A stretch of 64,000 nt of DNA from positions 8,303,546 through 8,367,545 of the forward strand of contig JAINUG010000020.1 in assembly GCA_029706075.1 (NCBI GenBank). Reading direction: 5' to 3'. Every line of letters begins with the position of its first letter. Within the stretch, counting starts at the first letter, position 1. This DNA is from Aldrovandia affinis. Its lineage: Eukaryota > Chordata > Actinopteri > Notacanthiformes > Halosauridae. The notes under the pieces were generated by a model, which saw only the letters and a list, made by a program, of their open reading frames with translations, was not told where the DNA came from and did no database searches. Positions 24,958-36,860 of this stretch are shown here, in pieces. The position numbers and the translations under genes are program-made.

Positions 24958-27900
24958 TCAGAGGCGGAATCGGTCAGAGAAGTTGGGGGACTGGGGTACA
25001 GTGAGGGACATTTCGCTCCTCTTCAACTCCAGCTGTTTATATCGCCTGATTGGCTGAGCTTTGTGCACCTGCGGGGAGGAAGGAGATCAGACCAGTCTTG
25101 TGTTAGGAACAAGGACCAGCACACAGGAAGTGACATCACAAGGCAAGCAAACCTTGCAGTGGCAACCAGCATTATACATTGTGAAAAACACTGGCAATGG
25201 TTTACAATGGGGGAGCGTGCTACCAGCTGTGTAATGGCAGATTACCACAAGGGGGCATGACATCTCTGAAACCAAATGCTAGCAAGTGCTGCCTGCACAC
25301 CATAAACCACCACAGATGTGCCAATGCGTACGAAATTAGGCATATACCATTCCATCTGGTCTACCGCAACATGCTTACCAGCAGCGTGCGAGGCCTGCCT
25401 CATTTAGCCCATGACTAAGCAAGCCTACACAGGGACGAGGAGGAATGCTTGCAATCGCCATTACACCCCCCAAACCACCAGAGGGCACCTTAGTTTAGCC
25501 ACATGGCCTCCCTCTTACGGAGACTGCATGATTATACATGAAACTTCATTGGTTTGGGGGGAGACTGGAAAATAAGAACCCACCTGCTCTTGTCGGAGAC
25601 GGGACACCTCCTCCCTCTGTCTCTCCTCCCTCTCCCTCCGCTCATCCTCTTCGATGCGGGCACGTTGAGCCTCCTTCTCGCACACCCCCTGGTCGAACTC
25701 CAGGCGCTCTTTGGCTCGGCGCTCGGTGCTCAGCTGGAAGCCCTCGGCAACTGTGGAATTAAAGCGGTTCTCTAAAGAGTGGGGACCAGCGGTCACAATG
25801 GAGGAGAGGGGGGGCCAACAGAAACACAGGCCGCGTGGGCAGAACTCCAGAAAGCAACGGGCAACACAGGGTTCCCACTCAAACCAGCATTCGATTTCTC
25901 ACAACTTCTCAATCAGGGATAAATGTATGATTCGTTGGATACCTAGTTTTTGTAATAAGGCTTACAAGAGAGGGAGAGTAAACAGAGATTAGGTTATTAG
26001 CTCAGGGTCCTACAATATCCAAATGAAGCCAAGCCTGCAACTGGTGTCTGTCCCCCCCCTCTTGGTCTCACCTCCCCAAACAAAGGGAACAGATAAGCTG
26101 GTTGGTCATTGACCGAAAACTGACTGATAACTGACCGTTATTACACCAGAAAACCTAGGAACGCTGGCTTTCAGCACCAGCATTATCAGTTTGACCCAGA
26201 GTTAAAATGTCCATTCAGGGCCTCCCGCATGGCCCAGTGGTTACAACGTCCGACGCTGGATTGGATACCAAATTGGGAGAAAATGGGATAGTTGAGGCTT
26301 CCCAGGCTTGAAGTCCCATTTTCCAGGATGCATCAGTTAAAAGCAGGGGCCCACATGTCATGATTGGCCTCGTAACATGGGGGCGATATTCTTTGCCTGA
26401 AAATGCCAATGCAAGTGCCAGCACTACTTTCGATAACCTAAGATACTTTAAGGAAAATTCTTTAAGACCATAGAGGCCGTCCTTGCTATAAACGAACCTA
26501 GTGGCAGGATTCAGAGCTGCCACACCCTAAAGTTGAGAAATTCCTACTTGCCCGACAGATTCATGGATTTTGTTTTGGGCCACTTTTATGCAGTGGACAC
26601 AAGTTGATGCACAATACTCAATTCTCTCTAAAAAGGCACAGGCTTCTCTCCAGTAGCTGAAGGCTCTCGGTTATGAAATTAAAGTATAAACAAGCAAGCT
26701 GTGCGATTTGTTGGTATAATCAGCAAATTCAGATATTCCAAGACTTGACAGTAAGGTACTTCAAGCTAGTGAGCTAGCAAGAAACGCGTTTTGCATTAGA
26801 CAGTCCTGCATGAGCACTGACGGATTTCAGGAGCGTGGGAACCCTGAACATATGCGACCGGACGAACACACAGGAGCGCCAGCTCACCCTCACCCAGAAC
26901 AGAACGGTGATCCTTCTTTGGTAGGAACGGCTCCTTGTGTATGACGGTATTGGGCCGGGCTTTGAAAGTAGCCGCCTCTGCCTGCTGTTTCAGTTCCTCC
27001 TTCATCTGCGGGAGGAGGAGGGGCGTTACAGTACACACTGTCGCTGCATGCGTAGCCAAGGAGCACAATGCCCCGCTGCTCAATAAGAGGACTTCCATCC
27101 ATTTTTGCGCCCAAGTGGGGCACTGGCGTACTTAGACTGAATTGTTGCAGTAAATATCCAGCTGTATAAAATGGACCGTACGGAAAAACAAAGCTGTGCA
27201 ATCACTCTAGATAGGGGTCTACTCAATGCGTAAATGCAACGTAGCTATGTACATGTGTAATCGGAGATGTGCGCGAAGCTAGAACATTCTAGCAACCATC
27301 TTGCCTAGTACGCATTGCCCACTGAAACTGAATGACTACGGCCTTTTGCAGTTCTGCCCATGTTCACGGTACATGTTCGCAGCCACCAATGTGGAGCCTC
27401 AGAAGGCTGATCACAGAGAAGCTCTGCAGATTTAGAAGGGCATGGAGGATGGCGGGCCATTCCAGCAGCTCCACCCAGTGGAGGGAGGAGTAGCTGCTCA
27501 CCTGCTGCTCCCAGCGCTCGCTCTTGACCGCTCCGCGCTCATTGATTGTGAGATTGAAGGGCTCCACTTTGGTGGCCTCCGCCACCTTCTTCAGAGGCAG
27601 GTGCACCTCACTGAAGTCTGGCAGCTGCTGAGCTTTGAACTTGGGCACCTGCAGGGAGAGAGAGAGAGAGAGAGACAGGGCGGAGAGCTTAGTCGCCGTA
27701 GAGAGCCGTGTTCGGGTGCGTGTCAGGCATAGGCAGCGCTTTGGGGAGCCACCGCACAAGGGAGCATTTTGGCACACCACCGTAGTAGAGGGGAGCGGTT
27801 TGGGGCTTACCTCCTCGTTGCGCAGGTCCTCCAGCCTCTTCTCCTTGAGCGCTTGCCTCTCTCGCTCCCGTGCGTCGAAGGAGAAAGGGCACACCTCCAC

Positions 27901-30900
27901 CTGGCTCTTCTCCAGGAGCTTGGGCTGGAACGGCAGGCCGAAGTGTGGCATGGAGGTCACCTTCACCGGTGCCACTGGCTTCTCCTGCAGCACGAGACAG
28001 CAAAGCTTTACCAAACCGGCCTCTAGGAACAATGACTAACAATATTCCATTTACCGAACACACATTGTCAGTCCACCGCGACTGTTCAAGTAATGTTTTG
28101 CATTTGTGGCTTAACTTTAAATGCATGAAGACCATATATATTAGTATAGGAAGAAGATTAAGAGCCCAGTGGGCACTAGGCACACTCACCACCTCCACCC
28201 TGCGCTCGACGCGTAAGCGGTTCTTCAGGGCGAACGCTGGGGATTCCGGGACCGTGGGGTTCTGCACCCGCTTCTCCGGAACGCCCTGAGAAACAGGACC
28301 GTCAGAAAACAGAGCATCAGCAAACCGACATGAACATCTGCTGGACTGCACCAATCAGACAGGAAAATTAAGGCAAACTACTTTAATGGAGCAATTCACA
28401 GATGCAGAGTGGCTAACAATTTTAGCCTTCAATTTGAAGTGTTGATGGCTGACATGCTAGCCTTACAGCACTGTGGCTAAATTCTGCAGTTAATACAGGA
28501 GTGGCTTGCATGTTTGGCATACAGTTGCAGGGCTTCATGGATCACTGCTGCCAAGTGCATTTATCCACAACAATTTGGGGGCCAATTCCCCCCTTTTTTA
28601 ATTTTTTTAATTCATTGACTGAACTTGATGGAATTCACCCACCCCCACAACATGATTTACTCATTACTATATTTATGAGCCTGTAGACCAATGGGGGGGG
28701 GCATGGTTAATACATACGCCATTTAGAAGACGCTTTTATGCAAAGCGACTTACAGTAGTGAATGGATACATTTTCAGTATATGTGGCCCCAGTGGGGATT
28801 GAACCCACAACCTAAGCGTTGCCAACGCTGTGCTCTACCAACTGAGCCACAGAGAACCACTACATCAGGAGCCACCCCGCCCACTAGTCGAGGGAGTTTG
28901 AGGTACATACCACCACATCTTCAAGGATGCGGTGTGGGAAGGGCCGGGAATGGAAGGTGTGGTCTTGGGGCTCTTCGGGCTTTCTGCTGGCCTGCCGCTC
29001 CTGAATGCGCCGCTCCACTTCCAGGTGGAACTCCTCGGGCTGAGTGGCCTCCTTCGGGGCCGGCTTCTTGGGCACCAGTGCCCCATCCAGGATCCTGCGG
29101 TTCAGCTCCAGTGCCTTGAACTTGAACCTGAGGGGCAGTGGAGATGGACACTCTCACACTGCACGCACACATATCCCATTCCCAGCCCCCCGACACACGT
29201 CGCCCAGTACATATAGGTCAGTGAAGTGGATCCAGTGCCCCAACTCTGGTGCATGTATTCCTGCCAATGGAGACAGCATAAGGATGGGTGGGTAGAGGCT
29301 GTGCGTGTGAGAGAGAAAGAATGGAGGCAGAGTTTAGTGTAATGGTTAGGGAACTGGACTTGTAACAGAGGTTGCTGGTTCGATTCCCAGGTGGGGGCAC
29401 TGCCGTTGTACCCTTGAGCAAGGTACTGAACCTGAATGGCTTCAGTAAAATATCCAGCTGTATAAAAGGATTGCATGTAAAGAAATGTAAAGTCGCTCTG
29501 GATAAGCGCGTCTGAAATGCCTAAAATGTATGCAATGTAAATGTAATGTATGGGTGCAGGCTGGGCGTACAGTCTGATCTTCTCCAGCTCCTCCGCCTCC
29601 ACCTCTTCGCTGCTCTTCACCATCACCGGCCGACTCTTCGGCCTCTTCATCAGCTGTGGTGTGAGGGGGTGGGTGATTTTCAGCTTGTCGTTCTTCATTG
29701 GGGACGGACCTGGGAGGAAACCGCATCAAGTCAGGACACCCACAGGCATGGGTAACCACATTTCACTTCATAGTACCCCTACATACATCTGACCCAATAC
29801 AGGGCCATATATTCGAGCCCTACAAGGCTCCAGACTAACATTTTCCACTGGTGCCACCAACTTATGCAGTCGGCGACACCAGCACACGATTTGGTCACCA
29901 CGGCGCAGCAGAAATAATAAGTAGCCATCTTTTAAATGACTAATTGGGTTCAGACATTTGTATAGATTCGCCGTGACATCTTTAACCCAATACAGCAACC
30001 CACAAAAATGGGGCAGCATCAGCCATATTTCACCCAACGCAGGAGCTTGTAACGGGTTAAGAGCGTGGCGTACCCCTCTCCTCCCGCTGCCGGCTGCGCA
30101 GGTGGTATCGGGCCGGAGTGCGCTGCTGGAACTGCTGGATCTGCTGGGCCATGGGCACGTAGGCCTCGCTCTCCTCGTGCTTGCGCTTGGTGGCCACCGA
30201 CAGGTTGAAGGGCTTGGGAATGGTGGCTCCCCTCACAACCTTGGCCTGAGAGAGAGCGAGCAAGCCAGTGTCAGGTCACAGCAGGGAACACGCCTTCAGG
30301 CACCCACTCCTTTCAGTGTGTGAAAGGAAATCAGGAACTACAGTTGTGGCCAAAAATATTTTCATTTTACCACCACGTCCTAGGAGATTAACAATTCCAT
30401 GAGCAGCAAACTTGTTGATAATTGCAAACTGTGGAAACAGGAAAGCCAAGGTCTCTAGAGATGGCCGTATAGCCTTGAGAACACTTATGTTTTGTGATAG
30501 TAGTTTGACATCAGACAGCTCTTATCTCTTCACCATTGTCAGAGGAACAGGGTAGCAGAACGGACCAATTTCTCATTTTAAAATGGGTAATTGGTTAATT
30601 TACACCATGTGGGCACTTGCAACGTGTCACAGGCACAAAATATTTTTATTTGGATTATTGTTTGACCGTGTGCCGTTGTAAATCAAACAGACGAACGTGT
30701 GAAGACAGTTCTTTCAGAAGATATTTGCGCACACACAAGGCAACTTAAATTACAAACACTGACAGATGACATTGCCCCAGTTAGTGCACAAAGCTAAAAG
30801 GAAAGTCATTATGAACCCCATGTCATAAAGTGGTAGAGACCGTGATGTACAGCTGTGCACTGCAGTGGGTTGGGGGCACTCTTACAGGGGAAGATGGGTG

Positions 30901-33900
30901 CTTGCGGAGTTGGGCGGTGAAGTCCACCTCCTTGTAGACCGCTTCCTCTGGCCCTTCAGCCTGTGGCTTCAGCCTGTCGTCCGTGCGGAAGTGGAACTCC
31001 ACAGGGACCGTGGTCGCCAGCACTGCCTTCCTGACTGGCTGACCTGAGAACAGCACAGGGAGGGCATTTAATCCTGCATTCAGAGAGCTCTCCCACCCCA
31101 GCGCTGGACGAGGGGGACAGTAATGCACTCGATGCAGGGGACAGGCATGCACTCAGTGCGGAATGGATACCGACTTCCTGCCATAGCCGCCTTGAAGCTG
31201 GCCTCGTTCCTCTTCCTCTGGTCGGCTACCCCCTCCTGCAGGGCCTGCATGCGCTCCAGCTCCTGCTGCTCAGAGCTTTTCGGCTTCAGAGAGACGCTCC
31301 TCCTACGAACACATGCACGACAGACCGCTAGCAAACAGATTATAGTTTACAGACGTCTACACTAAGTGCAACGGGGCCTTTTGATCTACAAAAGGCATTC
31401 AACACCAGGTTACAAGGACGGACAATAACACTAAATAAATTGTGAAGCTTGTCAATTCACCCATACATCAGACACAAGAGAGGAATGTGGAGTCAGGTTC
31501 ACAAGTGTGTGCAAAAGCTCACCTGACACCGGACCCGGCCACAGCCACCCTGGTGGGCGGGCGGCTCCGGGCGACAGCTGGAATGCTCCGGCGCTGTGAC
31601 CGGGACAAAGAGCTCCTGGAACAAACAAAAACCCAGCCTCACACACGGTTTGGTCAAGCTGCCTCATGTGAGCCAATCAGCTGACCAGTTGTCCTAAACT
31701 GGCTGGATACACAAACGCTTCAGTGTATGAGAACGTGCCACAGCGGCTCAACTGCCCAAACACTACCTGTGTGCAAATTAACATTCAATCAGCTCTGAGT
31801 GCCAGCCACCTGCATTCACTCACTATCAGGCAGGAAAATAAAGATTTTATGCAGGTTCCAAATCCCACCAGCACACGTGACATGCACTCCGTTCTGTGAT
31901 AGTGACACCCACTGATCACGAATCAGCATTTACCTCCTCCGCCTTACAGTAGATACTGGGACTGCAAACACCTTTGCATTTCTGCAAACAGTAAAATGCC
32001 AATGACTTCTCTCAGACAAAGCAGTGTTTGACCCTGTCGAATTGCAGCGGGTGGTTCACACGCAGGCAGTTGACGAGCGCTCAAACAGCCTAGGGCCACT
32101 CACCTCCGGGGCTTCTTGGTAGGGGGCATGGCACCCACCAGGTGGGGTGGCGGCAGCTGCCTTGCTCCGGTCTTCTGGTCTGACCGCTTCCTTGCGCTTC
32201 AATACCCTGGCGAGAGGTGACACGACGAGTCACTCATCCACATTGGAAGTGTCAGCTTTAACTTATCAGCTACCATTTTTGTTTATTTTAGCACCAGCAA
32301 ACTGGGATAAGGAGCTCAATGTGACTCAGGCCCTTTCCATGCAAAGCAAAGACACGGGGACGCATGCATCAAGCCACTCGGAGTAAAAGATTTGTCTCAA
32401 GTGTTACTTAAATGTAATAATTGGTGACTTTCACTCCTGCACTCAAATTGAAGAATAAATGGGATTTATCGAATTTCTCTGGGGTGGGTTAACCTCTGGA
32501 GCACTCTTAACTTGGCTAGTAGGCAAGACGGCAGAGTTGCGAAGACCGACGTGCGCGCACCTTCCAAGACAGGAAGAATGTTTTATAAATGTTTGAGGAT
32601 GCAGTTAAAACGTTATTGCTTATATCGTAAGAGAATCATCCTTGTCACTGATCTTGCAAAGGATGCAATTTTGCCAGCAGCTTTAAGTAGCGCAGTCACA
32701 GCAGAGATGAGTTATTTTAACACTGCACTTCCTAGCCACAGGAAAATGCAATCATGGAATGCTGAGGATTTGGGAAACTTGTGTTGACCATCAAAGAAAA
32801 GATTTTCCAAAAGCAGATTGGTTCTTCCTCTTTGCAATTTCAGCGGTTGATTACCTCATCCTAATATTTTAAGACCTGTGATCATTGCAAAAACACACAT
32901 AAGAGCTACTCTTGTGACTTACCTATGAGAAAGTGAGCTGCTTGAGAACTACATTTTACTGACCACTAAGCAAAGAAAGATTTCACTCCAAAGTAGTGAA
33001 ATCCCATTTCACTCCCAGGGCCATCAAATTCAACACGAGTCAGTACAGTGAGGTTTGCGCCAACATTTTCCCCAAACTTTCACAAAGGAATTTCTTTATT
33101 AGCTCTGCACACCTCATTGATGCAAGTAATAGTACACTCCAGTTAAAGACTGATTGAATAAGAATGGGCAAAAGTTGAATCCTAATGTGACCCAGAACCA
33201 ACACACGAGACACACCTGACAGGCTGGCGAGAGGGGCCACTGGGCTGCGGGGGGCCAGACGTTGAGGGGTTTCCATTTCCCCATGAGGTCACAATATTAG
33301 AAGGAACTGCAGGACTCGGGGGGTCTTGGTCTTTAATTGAACAGGGGAGAGACATTCACATGCTCATTTAGCCACATGATCAAGACTCCAGACTGACCAT
33401 GCAGGGTGCATAAAACCAGCTCCCTGAAACTCAGTCTAACAGAATTTGTTAAATAGCAAGTCAGATTCATCAGAATATTATGTCAAGCAATTAGAACGCT
33501 ATTCAAACAAAAAAACAACAACATAAGGAACAGGCTCACCTTTGGTGGCACTGCCAGCCCCGAATCTGGGAGACACCACTGCCCTCGGCAGGTCCTTTCT
33601 GTGGGTTCTGCCCAGCGGCTTATCAGTCAATGGTGTTACGGGCGACCCTGGTCCGGACAGAAACTTCGGGTCTGACATCTGGCCTACGGACAAAATAACA
33701 CGTTCGTCATCAACTCAGATCCAGCTCGACTGGCCAAATATGCAGATGTACTAGCTAGTCAAGTTAGACACGCCAAAATAATTACCAGCAACTCCCATAA
33801 AGGAGGAAATGCGAATGTCCCATTGCGGTAACGTAGACTAGCAGTCCATCGTAACCAACCCTGCACCAATCAACCGTAAAGCTATGAAGGCGTATGTTGC

Positions 33901-34062
33901 TTTGATCAAATGGGACCAATTGCGCGATACCATCAACACAAATTTGAGATCTGAATACTTACCAAACCAATTGTCAGCATTGTCATTGTCCAACGAATTG
34001 AAGTCAACATGCGACGGTGCATCATACTGGTAAGCTGCCGCGTTGTCTCGAAGCAGATCCAT
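24958..34062 (-). CDS. tpx2: TPX2 microtubule nucleation factor, complete, 16 coding exons
   Basis: TPX2 is a Ran-regulated spindle factor that binds microtubules and importin-alpha and activates Aurora A. Exons (minus): 34062-33963, 33683-33540, 33330-33216, 32196-32104, 31615-31523, 31302-31175, 31043-30886, 30245-30074, 29709-29571, 29127-28911, 28285-28190, 27984-27811, 27648-27502, 27005-26888, 25750-25584, 25068-24958. They total 723 codons plus stop (human protein 747 residues). Residues 11-32 ([11 protein letters not shown] ... NWF) match the N-terminal Aurora A-binding motif. Family blocks follow: [109 protein letters not shown] and a charged helix, ending [15 protein letters not shown]. 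The 4th exon's acceptor is atypical: the best-placed AG (32207) leads into an in-frame TGA, so a later AG (32197 or 32191) must be used. It is head to head with the laminin gene. Confidence 0.95.
26218..26294 (+). repeat. Internally deleted SINE (head joined to tail)
   Basis: The SINE head (gcctcccgcatggcccagtg ... gtccgacgctgg) is joined directly to its tail (ggataccaaattgggagaaa), missing about 300 bp of body compared with 61477-61860. It lies in a tpx2 intron. Confidence 0.75.
28716..28861 (-). repeat. tRNA-Ala-derived SINE
   Basis: The minus strand reads gtggttctctgtggctcagt, then an anticodon arm with loop ttggcaa (GGC) and a T-arm ggttcaatcccc. It is followed by the tail gtaagtcgctttgcataaaa. 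It is nearly identical to 43609-43756. The attached tail shows it is a SINE rather than a tRNA gene. Confidence 0.85.
29326..29546 (+). repeat. V-SINE-type SINE in a tpx2 intron
   Basis: Its head, body (gtacccttgagcaaggtact) and tail (gtcgctctggataagcgcgt) match the copies at 2062 and 2985. It ends within 25 bp of the tpx2 exon boundary at 29571. Confidence 0.8.
30335..30700 (-). mobile_element. Deleted Tc1-like transposon copy
   Basis: Bases 30365-30640 match 5795-6140 closely, including ggtctctagagatggccgta and accatgtgggcacttgcaac. Only the 5' part of the transposase and its terminal repeat region remain. Confidence 0.8.
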
Positions 34063-34783
34063 CTCCGACCTAGTCTTCCTCTGACAGACCATGAGATTAG
34101 CCAACGCCTGACTCAAAACATTCCTACCATGTAACGTATTCGCTAGCTGCGGCAAACATTCAATTAGTCAACAGGCCAACTACATAATTAGCAAGGACTA
34201 AATTTACGTAAGTGAGCGTGCCAACGTAGCATTTTAGTTGAAGCTAGAAAGCGTCCATTTGGGCTAACTAGCCCACAAAACCATAGACGTTAGATCACAT
34301 GAGATTACCAGTTTAATACGCAAGAAAGCATAGACACCAAATAAATAACAGCCCCGCGAGCAAAAACACGAACCAATCTTGCCCAGGATCATTTCTGGCA
34401 GTTACCTTATCCGACACTTTCTGCAAACATTGAAAGCCTATGGTGCCTAGGTGTGGTTCTCTTTGTTTTTAATTCCAGTTAGGTTGCTACTCATTCATCC
34501 TGTTCCACAGCAAGCTGGGACGTATCTAGTACCGTTAGCCAAGAACGTTAGATATTCTAAACTACTTTCTAACCACAAACATGTATCCAACTAGATAACG
34601 AACGTTAATTGAGCAACCAAGTAAACGGTAGTCAAACAGAACTTACACGATGATAATTGGCCCATACTTTTAGCGCTAACAATACACAACTTCTGGCGAA
34701 ACTAACATGAGCTACTTAGCGAACAATAACTCAAAACGAGGTACATCTGCGTCCGATAAATATAAATGAGCAGGAAGATGTAC

Positions 34784-34890
34784 CTTTTTAAACCCTTGGC
34801 TCCTCAAAGATTTGTAGATTGTAGTTTTGTGTAAAATATCCAGCTATCCAAGATAATGTTCTACGCCAATGCCGTGCACAGTTCTTTCGA
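34784..34890 (-). other. tpx2: Probable tpx2 5' UTR exon
   Basis: A minus-strand donor AAAAAG/GTACATC sits at 34784/34783. The first coding exon has an acceptor ggtctgtcag ending at 34081, leaving an 18-nt leader before the ATG. The upstream end of this exon is not defined. Confidence 0.45.
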
Positions 34891-34910
34891 CAGCCACCGT
34901 TAAGTTATGG

Positions 34911-35010
34911 TTTGAATTGCGTTCGTTTTTAAAACCAACCTATTACCAGCTACTTCCGGTTCCGTCGTTTATCTATTGGCTAATTTTCGTGTTACTACTG
35001 CGTCACGTGT
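34911..35010 (-). promoter_or_regulatory. tpx2: Candidate tpx2 cell-cycle promoter
   Basis: The minus strand has a CCAAT box (34979-34975), an ETS-like CCGGAAGT (34959-34952), a TTCAAA (reverse of the CHR-like TTTGAA, 34916-34911) and a CACGTGACG E-box/CRE (35009-35001). CCAAT plus CHR is the known arrangement in G2/M genes such as TPX2. The motifs are seen; their use is inferred. Confidence 0.5.
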
Positions 35011-35904
35011 ATTTACTTAACGAGTATGACGTTTTCCTTTCACATACCTTCATTCTTTTACGAGTTTGTGTTTTTATTACATTAAAATCGATGCAAATGC
35101 AAATGCAAATGCAAAGGTGTATTTATTTACTGTACACAAACTTTTGTGATTTGCCTGCAGTTCTTACAGTACTGAATTGCAGTGCTGTTAAATAAACAGT
35201 GCTTTACACCTGCAACTTTGTCCTCATTACATTACTGTACTGAAGACACATACTATTTGTGTAATGAAAATTACGATTATTTGGGGGTAAAACAAACGTG
35301 GTGCTACAATTCGTATCTGTATTGTTTGCGCTACCTCGTTGTCAATAGAAACTACTGGTAAGAGCACTTAGCACTTAGCCGACGGAGTTGAGCGGAGGGG
35401 CACATAATTCGACACAGCAGCTTCATATGATACCCAATTGTACTGAGGTAATGGCAAATATACTCCACTAGAGGGAAGTATTTGATTATTTGGAGATAAT
35501 TTACGGACCGGAAGCCAACATTGATCAAATCAAACATTATGCCAATACCTGTCTTCTACTCCAAAACAGAGTGTATATATATACACAGTATATATATTTT
35601 AAATCATGTTGCAGTCATATTGTCCCTTTAAAATGATATGGGTCCTTAACCTATTTTCATGGTTAAAAAGCTCCCCTAAATAAATACTCTTTCAGTACCT
35701 TTTTACTTGACTAAATGTGGTACATCACCTTTATGCACTTGATTTCTCACTATTTAAGCTATGCCAATGTGATTGAGTCACAATACATATATAACAAATA
35801 TAATACAAATATTCCGATTTGGGCAACTTAAAGTCATTCTCTGTTCATAATGTGTGGGAAATTATTTCATGCATAGTGTACAAATACAGAGCTCCAGGAT
35901 TAAG

Positions 35905-36065
35905 ATAAGATAAGATAAGATCAACTTTATTTATCCCCATTGGGGAAATTCTGTGTCACACACAAAGCTCCAGTATACACATAGACAATACAGACATAAT
36001 CACCAATAAGGCAACATATATTAAACACAACGGCGCCAATATACATTTAAATACAAAATAAGATA
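35905..36065 (+). repeat. LINE 3'-tail-like insertion with (TAAGA)n
   Basis: A (taaga)n run next to tcaactttatttatccccat and tggggaaattctgtgtcaca is the standard end of a widespread fish retroelement family. No coding part is attached. Confidence 0.55.
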
Positions 36066-36299
36066 ATAAGTTAGAGTTAAGAGCAGGTAGTGCAAACTGC
36101 AAATTGCAACGGAACTGTGGTGATAGTCTCTAGTCTAAAACAGCAGTCTCTAGCCCACGAATGTTCATTTTAAATGTTCATTAGATGCCATCAAGTAAAA
36201 CTGAATCAGTGGCTGGTGGTCATTGTTTAAACTGGCGTGCCTTTCTGTTTGTAGTGCACGGCCTGCCACTTTTACAGTAGGAATGCATTGTGTTTGTGG

Positions 36300-36425
36300 C
36301 TCTGTGAAGGTAGAGCGCTTAGCTTGTGGGTTAAGTTCCTGTTGGGACCACATATTCTGAAAAATGCATGCATTCACTACTGTAAATCGCTTTGGATAAA
36401 AGCGCCTGCTAAATGGCATATGTTC
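36300..36425 (+). repeat. Degenerate tRNA-Ala-type SINE
   Basis: It has a decayed tRNA head (ggtagagcgcttagcttgtg) and the tail gtaaatcgctttggataaaa, related to 28716 and 43609. Confidence 0.6.
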
Positions 36426-36739
36426 TATGTTGAATTGTGTGAGTAGGGTCAATATCAATTAACCCAGCATTTGGGATGTTTGTTTAACAGAATCTGTAAG
36501 GAACCAAAAATTAGTCAATTTTTTTCTCCACTCTTCCTTATGACCTGTGACCCCATCACTCAGGGGCCCAAGAGCCCCTCTGGCTGTGGATCATGGTTCT
36601 CCTGCTTATTCCTGGAATTTGGGGGCCTTTGCAAAGGTGTCCAAACATTACACACACACTCACACACATCTGCATGCCACCACACGCACAGACATTAGTG
36701 GTTACAAACTTGTTTTTAATCTGAAGTTGTGTTTGTTTA

Positions 36740-36860
<121 letters not shown>

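Noticed and set aside
27635-28354. Open frames on both strands over 27.6-28.4 kb
   Set aside because: They are shadows or intron read-through around real tpx2 exons 27811-27984 and 28190-28285.
28781-28860. tRNA-Ala-like cloverleaf (also at 43676-43755)
   Set aside because: It is the head of a SINE: a conserved non-tRNA tail is attached and the same unit recurs.
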